From NCBI GenBank assembly GCA_900543555.1, contig UQRL01000053.1, forward strand, positions 1-11,181: DNA of 11,181 nucleotides. Reading direction: 5' to 3'. Below the pieces are notes generated by a model, which did not search any database, was not told the origin of the DNA, and saw only the letters and a program-made list of their open reading frames with translations. Shown in pieces: positions 1-6,100 of this stretch (position 1 is the stretch's first letter; every line of letters starts with the position of its first letter). The stretch comes from an uncultured Oscillospiraceae bacterium. Lineage in GTDB: Bacteria; Bacillota; Clostridia; Oscillospirales; Acutalibacteraceae. A program made the translations under genes and the position numbers.

Positions 1-2
1 CG

Positions 3-215
3 GGCCGGGTGCTGTGGGAGGTGATCCGGCACGAGCTGACCTCCCGGCAGTATGAGTGCGTCACATTGTGCATGGTCTATGGGCTGACCCTGAAACAGGC
101 CGGAGAGAAGCTGGGTATCAACCCAACCACGGTTTGGCGGCACCTGCAGCGGGCCCGCAAGCGCCTGGAAATGGCCGTGCGCTACGCCGGGTTGGCCTGC
201 CTGCTGGAAGAGTAA
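3..215 (+). CDS. Sigma-70 region 4-like HTH protein, 3' part only
   Basis: The frame is open to the left edge of the window, so the true start is probably outside it; a GTG at 9 is the first possible start inside but has no visible ribosome binding site. The visible 70 residues hold a helix-turn-helix of the sigma-70 region 4 type: an LTxRQ-like first helix (LTSRQYECVTL), then TLKQAGEKLGINPTTVWRHL, then a basic helix RARKRLE. In sigma factors this part binds the -35 element. Short proteins of this kind, often only region 4, are common in Clostridia as sigma-like or phage-derived regulators, so it need not be a working sigma factor. No terminator follows before the promoter of the next gene. 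The fold call is fairly safe; target and role are unknown. Confidence 0.7.
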   Translation, partial: GRVLWEVIRHELTSRQYECVTLCMVYGLTLKQAGEKLGINPTTVWRHLQRARKRLEMAVRYAGLACLLEE

Positions 216-224
216 GAGAGGACG

Positions 225-253
225 TTGCAGCGGGGCGAAAAAGCTGGTATAAT
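225..253 (+). promoter_or_regulatory. Extended -10 sigma-A promoter for the HAD phosphatase gene
   Basis: TTGCAG at 225-230 and a perfect TATAAT at 248-253 are separated by exactly 17 bases, and the -10 is preceded by TGG (TG at 245-246), the extended -10 motif. Transcription would start near 260, leaving a leader of about 16 bases before the ATG at 276. The -35 matches the consensus in only three of six bases, but the extended -10 compensates. The promoter also argues against a TTG start at 225, because that start would lie inside the -35 element. Confidence 0.75.
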
Positions 254-275
254 CGGCTGGAAAGGAAGTGGCGCC

Positions 276-1076
276 ATGGCCCTTACAAGAGAACAGCGGG
301 AAAGGCTCTCTCGGGTGCGGATGTTCGTGCTGGATATGGACGGCACCATCTACTTGGGGGAACGGCTTTTTCCCTTTACAGTGGGATTTTTGCAGAAGGT
401 GCGGAACACTGGCCGGGACTTCTGCTTTTTCACCAACAACAGCTCGAAAAACCGGGAGGCCTATTTGGAAAAGCTCTCCCGCATGGGCATTCCGGTCCCG
501 CCGGAAAAAATGCTCATCTCCAACGGGGTGATCTTGGAGTGGCTGAAGGAGCGCCATCCTGGGGCCCGATGCTGGGTGGTGGGCACCCCCTTCCTGCAGG
601 AGGATTTCCGCAAAGCCGGGTTTACCCCCGATGACCCGGAGGCGGACCTGGTCATCCTGGGGTTCGACACCACCCTCACCTATGAAAAGCTGCGGGTGGC
701 CTGCGACCTGATCCGGGCGGGGCGGCCGGTGTACGGGGTCAACCCGGACTGGAACTGCCCGGTGGAGGGGGGCTTCATCCCGGACTGCGGCTCCATTGCC
801 GCTCTTGTAAAGGCCTCCACCGGGGTGCAGTGCGAGTTTTTCGGCAAGCCCTCCCCCCACACTTTGGAATACATGCTGGCGCAGACCGGCTGCCAGCCCC
901 AAGAGCTGGCAGTGGTGGGGGACCGCCTGTACACAGACATTGCCGTGGCCGCTGGGACGGACGTCACCTCCATCTTGGTGATGAGCGGCGAGACCACACC
1001 GGAGCTGCTGGCTCAAAGCCAGGTACATCCCACCCTGGTGGTGCGGGACTTGGAAGAACTGGGAGAGCTGCTGTAA
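276..1076 (+). CDS. NagD-like HAD superfamily (subclass IIA) sugar-phosphate/nucleotide phosphatase
   Basis: This 266-residue protein has all four HAD motifs: motif I DMDGTI with nucleophile D20 and acid/base D22, motif II TNNSS at 53-57, motif III lysine K191 in GKPSP, and motif IV GDRLYTD with D216 and D221. The cap inserted between motifs II and III and the FFGKPSPH signature fit subclass IIA (NagD, PNPase-like, AraL). Members hydrolyse phosphomonoesters such as nucleotides, sugar phosphates or phosphoglycolate in the cytoplasm; the exact substrate cannot be read from sequence. The ATG at 276 is chosen because AAAGGAAG (261-268) sits 7 bases upstream and because the in-frame TTG at 225 lies in the promoter. 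Length is normal for the family. The lipoprotein gene follows after 46 bases with no terminator, so the two may be co-transcribed. Confidence 0.92.
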   Translation: MALTREQRERLSRVRMFVLDMDGTIYLGERLFPFTVGFLQKVRNTGRDFCFFTNNSSKNREAYLEKLSRMGIPVPPEKMLISNGVILEWLKERHPGARCWVVGTPFLQEDFRKAGFTPDDPEADLVILGFDTTLTYEKLRVACDLIRAGRPVYGVNPDWNCPVEGGFIPDCGSIAALVKASTGVQCEFFGKPSPHTLEYMLAQTGCQPQELAVVGDRLYTDIAVAAGTDVTSILVMSGETTPELLAQSQVHPTLVVRDLEELGELL

Positions 1077-1093
1077 CCCCTCTCCCCTAAGCG

Positions 1094-1109
1094 CGCCGGG
1101 TCCCCGGCG
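1094..1109 (+). other. GC-rich hairpin between the phosphatase and lipoprotein genes
   Basis: CGCCGG (1094-1099) and CCGGCG (1104-1109) can pair around a 4-base loop. There is no U tract, so it is not a terminator. It lies just before the ribosome binding site at 1112-1118 and could act as an mRNA processing or stabilising element, or it may be a chance product of high GC. Confidence 0.35.
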
Positions 1110-1122
1110 GGAAAGGAGCCTT

Positions 1123-1515
1123 ATGATGAAAAAGAGAATTGCCGGCCTTCTGCTGGCAGCGGGCCTGTGCCTGATGCTGACAGGCTGCCAGGGGGAGGCC
1201 ATTTCCCTGCCCCCGGCGGGAAAGGTGGAGGCTATCCAAGGGGAAAATCTGGCGGGAGAGCCTGTGGCCCTGACGGAGGCGGAGGAGATCGCCGCGGTGA
1301 TGGAGGTCCTTTCCACCGGGCGGAGCACCGGCCGGGAGTCCGTGCAGGACGCCCCTTTGACAGAGCCCTATGGCAGCCTTACGCTGGAAAACCAAGGGGG
1401 CGAGACGCTGCTCTACTACTACGAAGAGCGGGGCGCCACCTTAGTGGAACAGCCCTACACCGGCATTTTCCGGCTGGAAGGCAGTCTGGAGGACCTGCTG
1501 GCACAGCTGGCATGA
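1123..1515 (+). CDS. Small secreted lipoprotein, DUF5301-like
   Basis: The protein starts with a lysine/arginine n-region, a Leu/Ala-rich hydrophobic core and the lipobox LTGC, so signal peptidase II should cleave before Cys22 and leave a mature lipoprotein of about 109 residues anchored to the outer face of the membrane. The mature part has the pattern LTEAEEI..VMEVL, TGRESVQDAP, YYYEERGATLVEQPYTGIF. I recognise this as resembling the DUF5301 family of Firmicutes, whose function is unknown; the assignment is from memory. Two ATGs compete: 1123 lies 4 bases after AAAGGAG (1112-1118) and 1126 lies 7 bases after it, so translation may really begin at the second Met (129 residues). It probably shares the transcript of the upstream phosphatase and ends at the terminator at 1529-1569. 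Confidence 0.85.
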   Translation: MMKKRIAGLLLAAGLCLMLTGCQGEAISLPPAGKVEAIQGENLAGEPVALTEAEEIAAVMEVLSTGRSTGRESVQDAPLTEPYGSLTLENQGGETLLYYYEERGATLVEQPYTGIFRLEGSLEDLLAQLA

Positions 1516-1528
1516 GACACACGAGCAA

Positions 1529-1569
1529 GGCGGGCCATCTCTTGAGGGAGCGGCCCGCCCTTTTCTTTT
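1529..1569 (+). terminator. Rho-independent terminator after the lipoprotein gene
   Basis: GGCGGGCC (1529-1536) pairs perfectly with GGCCCGCC (1552-1559), with a further inner CTCT/GGAG pairing and a 4-base loop, followed by C and then TTTTCTTTT (1561-1569). It starts 13 bases after the lipoprotein stop and separates that transcript from spoVAE. Confidence 0.9.
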
Positions 1570-1580
1570 CCTTACACAGG

Positions 1581-1610
1581 GCATAATCTGTGCTGGGGAC
1601 GGGCACACTG
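1581..1610 (+). promoter_or_regulatory. Possible forespore (sigma-G/F type) promoter for spoVAE
   Basis: GCATA at 1581-1585 fits the sigma-G -35 pattern GHATR. CACACTG at 1604-1610, 18 bases further on, matches five of seven positions of the CATnnTA-type -10. The position is right for a short leader before the ATG at 1632. In Bacillus the spoVA operon is sigma-G dependent. The -10 is poor, so this is tentative. An isolated terminator upstream and the need for some promoter here are the main support. Confidence 0.25.
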
Positions 1611-1631
1611 GGGAGAGAAGGGGGAAACAGT

Positions 1632-1988
1632 ATGGAGTATCTCAACGCCTTTTGGGTGGGCGGGCTGATCTGCGTTATTGGACAGCTGCTCATCGACCTG
1701 ACCAAGCTGACCCCGGCCCGCATTATGGTGCTGTTTGTCACCAGCGGCGTGGCCCTGGGCGCTTTGGAGCTGTACGCTCCTCTGGTAGAGTTCGCGGGCT
1801 GCGGGGCCACTGTGCCCTTGACCGGCTTTGGCTGGGCCCTGTCCGAGGGGGTGCGCAGGGCAGTGGCGGAGGAAGGTTTTCTGGGGGTGTTCACTGGCGG
1901 CCTCACCGCCGGGGCCGCCGGGACAGCCGCCGCCACTTTCTTCGGCCTGCTGGCCGCCCTGGTGGCCAAGCCCAGGGACAAATCCTAG
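1632..1988 (+). CDS. spoVAE: Stage V sporulation protein AE
   Basis: This 118-residue membrane protein matches SpoVAE: YLNAFWVGGLICVIGQLLID near the start, then KLTPARIMVLFVTSGVALGA, a conserved PLVEFAGCGATVPLTGFG stretch, and TGGLTAGAAGTAAATFFGLL before a basic tail. Hydrophobic segments lie at about 6-20, 31-50 and 85-111. SpoVA proteins sit in the spore inner membrane, where they take up Ca-dipicolinate during sporulation and release it on germination. ATG 1632 is preferred over an in-frame TTG at 1590 because AAGGGGG (1618-1624) lies 7 bases upstream and the protein then begins exactly as family members do. spoVAC and spoVAD, its usual partners, are not adjacent: the gene stands alone between a terminator and a structured intergenic region. 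Confidence 0.95.
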   Translation: MEYLNAFWVGGLICVIGQLLIDLTKLTPARIMVLFVTSGVALGALELYAPLVEFAGCGATVPLTGFGWALSEGVRRAVAEEGFLGVFTGGLTAGAAGTAAATFFGLLAALVAKPRDKS

Positions 1989-2010
1989 GCGCAGTGCCTG
2001 CGCTCTCAAG

Positions 2011-2037
2011 CCGCCTTCTTGCGTTCCGCAAGGGCGG
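2011..2037 (+). other. Strong hairpin downstream of spoVAE
   Basis: CCGCC (2011-2015), a two-base TT bulge and CTTGCG (2018-2023) pair with CGCAAG (2027-2032) and GGCGG (2033-2037) around a 3-base loop, giving 11 base pairs. It begins 23 bases after the spoVAE stop. No T run follows, so it is not a normal intrinsic terminator; an RNA 3'-end stabiliser or part of a longer structured RNA is possible. Confidence 0.5.
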
Positions 2038-2052
2038 GTCCCTCCGCGTAAG

Positions 2053-2166
2053 TTGGGTGGAAACAAGTAAAACTTTATCCATGACCGGACGGGACAAGCC
2101 GCGGTCCTGGTCCCCGGTGGGACGTAGCGGCCCCGCGCTTGGGTTTGAGAGAGACAAGTAAAATTT
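2053..2166. repeat. Two imperfect copies of an AT-rich box in the intergenic region
   Basis: Copy one has TTGGGT at 2053-2058 followed by ACAAGTAAAACTTT from 2063. Copy two has TTGGGT at 2139-2144 followed by ACAAGTAAAATTTT from 2154. In both, a CCGCG motif precedes the TTGGGT. The core AAGTaaaACTT of copy one is itself an inverted repeat. The copies are about 90 bases apart. Their AT-rich core stands out in a GC-rich setting. Confidence 0.5.
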
Positions 2167-2292
2167 TCGCAGTACGTCCGCCCTTTGGCACAAGCGACGG
2201 CGGTGTTTCACAGCTCAGTGTCTCCGCGCCCTTGCCTCGCCCAAAGCCCGGCAAAAAAACAAAAACCCCTCATTTTCAAAAATCCAGCCACG

Positions 2293-2329
2293 AAAAAAGA
2301 CGTCGGGACAGCTGCCCGGCGTCTTTTTT
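2293..2329. terminator. Bidirectional rho-independent terminator between convergent genes
   Basis: AAAAAAGACG (2293-2302) pairs with CGTCTTTTTT (2320-2329). The stem continues through a T-G wobble and CGGG/CCCG to give 15 pairs with a 7-base loop. Six A's on one side and six T's on the other give a U tract in both directions. It can end + strand transcripts arriving from spoVAE and - strand transcripts of the DUF1275 gene, whose stop codon is at 2343-2345. Confidence 0.92.
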
Positions 2330-2342
2330 GCGTCTTTTCCTT

Positions 2343-3056
2343 TCAATGGCCCGCGGGCTTGCGGGAAAGCTGGTCCTTTTCGTCGGTCAGGTCCGCGTGG
2401 ACCAGGCGCACCAGCACCACCCCCAGGGGGATGAGGTTGAGCCAGATGGCCTTGGCGGAGAGCAGTGTGCCCGCAAAGGCGGAAGCCGCGCCCCCCAAAA
2501 AGAAGCACCCAAGCATCCCCAGGAAGAACAGGGCCCGGCGCAGGCCCTCCCGGTCGCCTTTGCGCACCGCCTTGGCAAAACCAATGCCCACCTGCCGCAG
2601 CTGGTTGGTACAGAAGGTGGTGGCCATAGGGATGCCCTCCGCCTGGCGGAAGGTGTTGTACTGCATAGAGGCGATGAAATTCACCAGCACCTGCACCAAG
2701 TGGTGGGGCCAAGACAAGGGGATGAACCCAACCGCAAACAGCACCAGGCATTCAAAGGCCACCAAGTAGGTATCCCACCGGAGGAAGCCCAAACGCCGCA
2801 CCGGCGAGGGCAGGATCTCCGATAGGAAGGCCCCGGCCAGGTAAGCCGAAATCGGGATGAGGTAATAGGCCCCCTCTCCCCAGCGGCCCTGGCCAAAGGC
2901 AATCGCCATCAGCACCACATTGGCGGTTTGGGCGTTGCAAAACACCCCGCCCCGCAGGGTGAAGGTGTAGGCCCCCATCATCCCGGCGCTGAGGGTAAGC
3001 AGGGCGAACACGCTGCGGCGCTCGCAGACCAAATATTTCTTTTCTGCCATAGTCAT
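2343..3056 (-). CDS. DUF1275 (YoaK-like) membrane protein
   Basis: This 237-residue, strongly hydrophobic protein has about six membrane segments. The family signature is visible as SAGMMGAYTFTLRGGVFCNAQTANVVLMA followed by FGQGRW, the counterpart of the usual TGN...LG stretch. A second, weaker copy of that stretch occurs later (TTFCTNQLRQVGIGFAKA), as expected for a protein made of two related halves. The C-terminal tail is polar (TDEKDQLSRKPAGH). The family is widespread and its function is not established; transport has been suggested. The start at 3056 (MTMAEKK) is chosen because AGAAGGGA lies 7 bases upstream; the next Met at 3050 is also possible. A longer in-frame reading to 3263 is rejected because it would run through the promoter and the giant gene's terminator. 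Transcription ends at the bidirectional terminator. Confidence 0.88.
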   Translation of the reverse strand: MTMAEKKYLVCERRSVFALLTLSAGMMGAYTFTLRGGVFCNAQTANVVLMAIAFGQGRWGEGAYYLIPISAYLAGAFLSEILPSPVRRLGFLRWDTYLVAFECLVLFAVGFIPLSWPHHLVQVLVNFIASMQYNTFRQAEGIPMATTFCTNQLRQVGIGFAKAVRKGDREGLRRALFFLGMLGCFFLGGAASAFAGTLLSAKAIWLNLIPLGVVLVRLVHADLTDEKDQLSRKPAGH

Positions 3057-3079
3057 CCCCCATTCCCTTCTATAAAGGG

Positions 3080-3108
3080 ATGATACCATGTTTTTTTGCG
3101 GGATGCAA
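3080..3108 (-). promoter_or_regulatory. Extended -10 promoter for the DUF1275 gene
   Basis: On the - strand TTGCAT (3108-3103) and TATCAT (3085-3080) are separated by 17 bases, and TGG precedes the -10, giving an extended -10. Transcription would start near 3073, about 17 bases before the ATG at 3056. The layout is almost identical to that of the HAD phosphatase promoter at 225-253. Confidence 0.65.
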
Positions 3109-3110
3109 CC

Positions 3111-3148
3111 AAACCCAAAGAGAAAGGCTCCCGCGAAGGGAGCCTTTC
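3111..3148 (-). terminator. Terminator of the giant SLH-protein gene
   Basis: Read on the - strand, GAAAGGCTCCC (3148-3138) pairs with GGGAGCCTTTC (3132-3122): 11 perfect pairs around a 5-base loop. A tail rich in U but broken by GGG follows (TCTTTGGGTTT). It begins 17 bases after the stop codon at 3166 and ends just before the -35 of the DUF1275 promoter, so the two - strand genes look separately transcribed. Confidence 0.8.
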
Positions 3149-3165
3149 CTGTGTGCGCTATGTTT

Positions 3166-6100
3166 TTACTTGGCCACGTTCTGGTCGAAATTCGCCATGA
3201 TGCTGGCCGCCTGGGCGCGGATAGCGCTGCCCTGGGGGTCGATGGTGCCGTTCTCGTGGCCATTGATCAGCCCGTTGCCGTTGGCCCAGCTCAGGGCGGT
3301 CTCCGCCCAGCTGCTGATGGAGCCAGCGTCCGGGAACTGGGTCAGGTCGCCAGTAGCCGTCAGGTCGCAGCCCTTGAAGCGGGCGTACTTGTACAGCATC
3401 ACTGCGAACTGCTCCCGGGTCACGTTGCTATCCGGGTCGTACAGGCCGCCGCCGATACCGGCAACCACCTCGTTTTCAGCGGCCCAGGTGATGGCGTCCA
3501 CAGCCCAGTGGCTGGAGGCCACGTCGGTAAAGGCGGAGCCGCCGGTCACGGCGGGCTGGCCCTCCAGGTTGTAGAACAGCTGCGCGGCCTGGGCACGGTT
3601 CAGCTCCATAGCGGGATTGAAGATGGTCTCGCTGGTGCCGGCCATAATCTCATTCTCGTACACATAGGCCACGGCGTCGTAGAACCAGTCGCCCTCCGTC
3701 ACGTCCGTGAAGGGCAAAGCGGGCTCTTCGGGCTCTGTGGGGGCGCCGCCACCGCCGCCGGGATTGACGGGCGGGTCGGCGGGTTTCGCGCGCAGAGCGC
3801 TTTCCCCATCCGCCAGCTGGAACAGCTCCTCCTCAAAGGTATTGTACTGCTTGCCGTTAATAATCCAGCCGTATTCTGACTCCGGCAGCTCCTTGCCAAT
3901 CTCCGCTGGGGTGTAGATGTAAGTGACAGTACCCTCCTCCGAGGTAAAAGCGATCTCGGCCTTTCTCGTGTCGTTCACCACAGTGAACTGGGAGAAATGG
4001 GGTGTGGTGAACGTGAGGATATGGCTGTCGTTGTCGAAACTGTCGGGCTTGATATAGGTTCCATCCTCATGGAGAATGTAGGTGTTTTCATCCAGTGTGA
4101 GCCCCGCGGGTACTGCCAGGGAGACTTGGACGGGGGCTTTTTCCTGGAACTGCTCATTATCCAGCGCATTCCCCAGAATGGGTTTCGCCCCGTCAGCGGG
4201 CTCCATGTGGCCTTCCTCCAAAACATAGATGTCGTAATAGGGCGTGATATCCACCTTATAATAAATGGGATTCTCGGCGCCCGGATCGTATTCCACCACA
4301 TCCAGTTTCTGGTAGATCTCTACATACAGGCTCTCCCCTACTTCCTCCACTTTTTCTTGGAATTCCTGCGCTTCCCGGATCACCTTGTCAAGGAAAGAAC
4401 CGGCGATAGAGCCCCAAATGTCAACAAACCGGTTGTTTTCCGAATTCGCAGCATCCTGAACGTCTCCTTTTTCCTCCTCTGTCAACTCCGCCGAGATGGA
4501 AGCCTGTGTTGCGCCGTCCTCCCGCTTAACTGACGTAGCTGTTACATTGACGTCCACAGTGTAGGTCACACCGGACAGCGTGATAGTAGACACAGCTTCT
4601 TCCCCGTAGATTTTCGCGGAAGTTGACTGGCCGTTACCGGTCAACTCTAGGGTAACCGGCTGACTCTTTGTTGGCACAAAGCCGCTTACAAGAATCGTCA
4701 TCCCATCAAAGCTGTAAGTGAGGTCGGCACCCTCCCCGCCATTCAGTTTCACCTGGGGATAGGCAATGGTAAAGGCGCAGGTTCCGGCAGAATCCGCCAC
4801 CACATAGTTTGGATTCTTACTGGCAGCGGCAACTTCGTACGTCCCAGGCTCGGTAACCGTGGGCACGGAAAACTCCACTGTATCCCCCTCTACCACTTCC
4901 TTACTGGAAGCTGTGGGGGCCAAGGGCCGGCCGGTGTAGGTCAATTCCGTATCCGACCAGTCCAAAGCTGTGATGGGCTTAGGGATGATTGTGTAGCTGA
5001 CAGAAGCCTCTTCCGGCAGGGCGTAGTTCTTGTTAACCAAGGAGGCCGCCTTTGCCGTATAGGTGCCGGCGTTCGTTTCACCGCCGCCGGTGACGGTCAC
5101 CTGGGCCGTGTCGCCTTCCAGCAGGCCGGTGGCGGTGGCAGTCACATTCGAGGGCTTCCCATCGTAGACGCGCTCCTCCATACCCTTCCATTCCAGGCCC
5201 ACCGTAATGGGAGAGACCGTGAGCCGGTACTGGCCGGTTACGTCCTCTTTCTTCGCTGTGATGACCGCGGAACCCGCGCCCTCAATGGTGACTTCGCCGG
5301 TGGAGGGATCGACCCTTGCCACTGTCTCATCGCTGGAAGAGTAAGTAAAACCTTCTGTGGCGCCGTCCATGCTGGCGGCGTTGGTGAAGGGCCTGTCCCC
5401 ATAGGTACAGGTGACCGTGCCGCCCTGCTCAAAGCTGAGGGGGCCGCCCTCCACCTCTACCGTGACGATATCCGAGTTTTTAGTGGAATAGTAGTCCTTG
5501 CCGTCCACCGTGGCAAAGGGCCGGATGCGGAACTGGTAGCTCCCCTGGCTCAGGCCGGTGACTGTGTATTCCGGCTGATCCACAATGCCCAGCCGGGTCC
5601 ATGTGCCGCCGATGTTCTGGTAGACGATGTAGTGTGTTGCCCCCAAAGAGGGCTCCCAAGACAGGTGGACGCTGTTGGAGGTAGTTGTGCAGGAGAAGTC
5701 CTCCTCGGTCACATTGGTGGGGACGATGTCGAAGGTCAGGGTGGTGGTGCCGTAGATGGGGCCGTCGGAATACCCCTTCAGCACAACCCTGGCAGTGCCC
5801 ACATTTACATTGTTTTCCCAATAGGGCATGTAGTCACCGTAGGTGGACTGGGGGAGGTACGTCTCGCCGGTCTCCGGGTCCTTCACTGTGACGGCGGGCT
5901 TTTTCTCCTCGCCGGTGTAGAAGCCGTACTTGTAGGCCAGGGAGATATCCATGTCCGCGATGTTCTTGGCCTGGAAGCCGCAGGTGTGGTAGGAATAGGT
6001 TTTCATGTCAAAGACCTGGCGGGTGCAGACATGGTTCTCGTCGTACTCGTGGCCCTGGCGCCTTGTCTCAGAGGAGAGGAAGATTTTATTGCAGTCGTGG

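Larger units (their letters stand above)
1989..2292. other. Gene-free, structure-rich intergenic region
   Basis: No frame here has a credible start or a recognisable product. The region holds a strong hairpin just after spoVAE (2011-2037), weaker ones at 2083-2106 (GACCG/CGGTC), 2110-2123 (GTCCC, cggt loop, GGGAC) and 2178-2203 (CCGCC/GGCGG), and two copies of a TTGGGT...ACAAGTAAAA box about 90 bases apart. It may be the 3' end of the spoVAE transcript, a non-coding RNA or a degraded repeat element; the sequence does not decide. Confidence 0.5.

Noticed and set aside
225..275. TTG start giving the HAD phosphatase 17 extra residues
   Set aside because: The codon lies in the -35 box of a strong promoter and the extra residues fall before the family's normal start; ATG 276 has a good ribosome binding site.
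1379..2211. Several - strand open frames opposite the lipoprotein, spoVAE and the following intergenic region
   Set aside because: They are antisense to well supported genes or cover the hairpin region. None has a ribosome binding site or a known motif.
2139..2825. + strand open frame of 228 codons
   Set aside because: It crosses the bidirectional terminator and then runs antisense to DUF1275; the low-complexity His/Gln-rich product is not credible.
3057..3263. N-terminal extension of the DUF1275 frame
   Set aside because: It overlaps the 3' end of the giant gene, its terminator and the DUF1275 promoter; the residues match nothing in the family.
3745..3759. Triplet run of glycine codons in the linker as a phase-variable tract
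   Set aside because: Only five codons with one interruption, and any slippage would be in frame, changing linker length by single residues only.
3088..3879. A 263-codon open frame on the + strand
   Set aside because: It runs through the DUF1275 promoter and the giant gene's terminator and is antisense to the SLH domains; the product resembles no protein.
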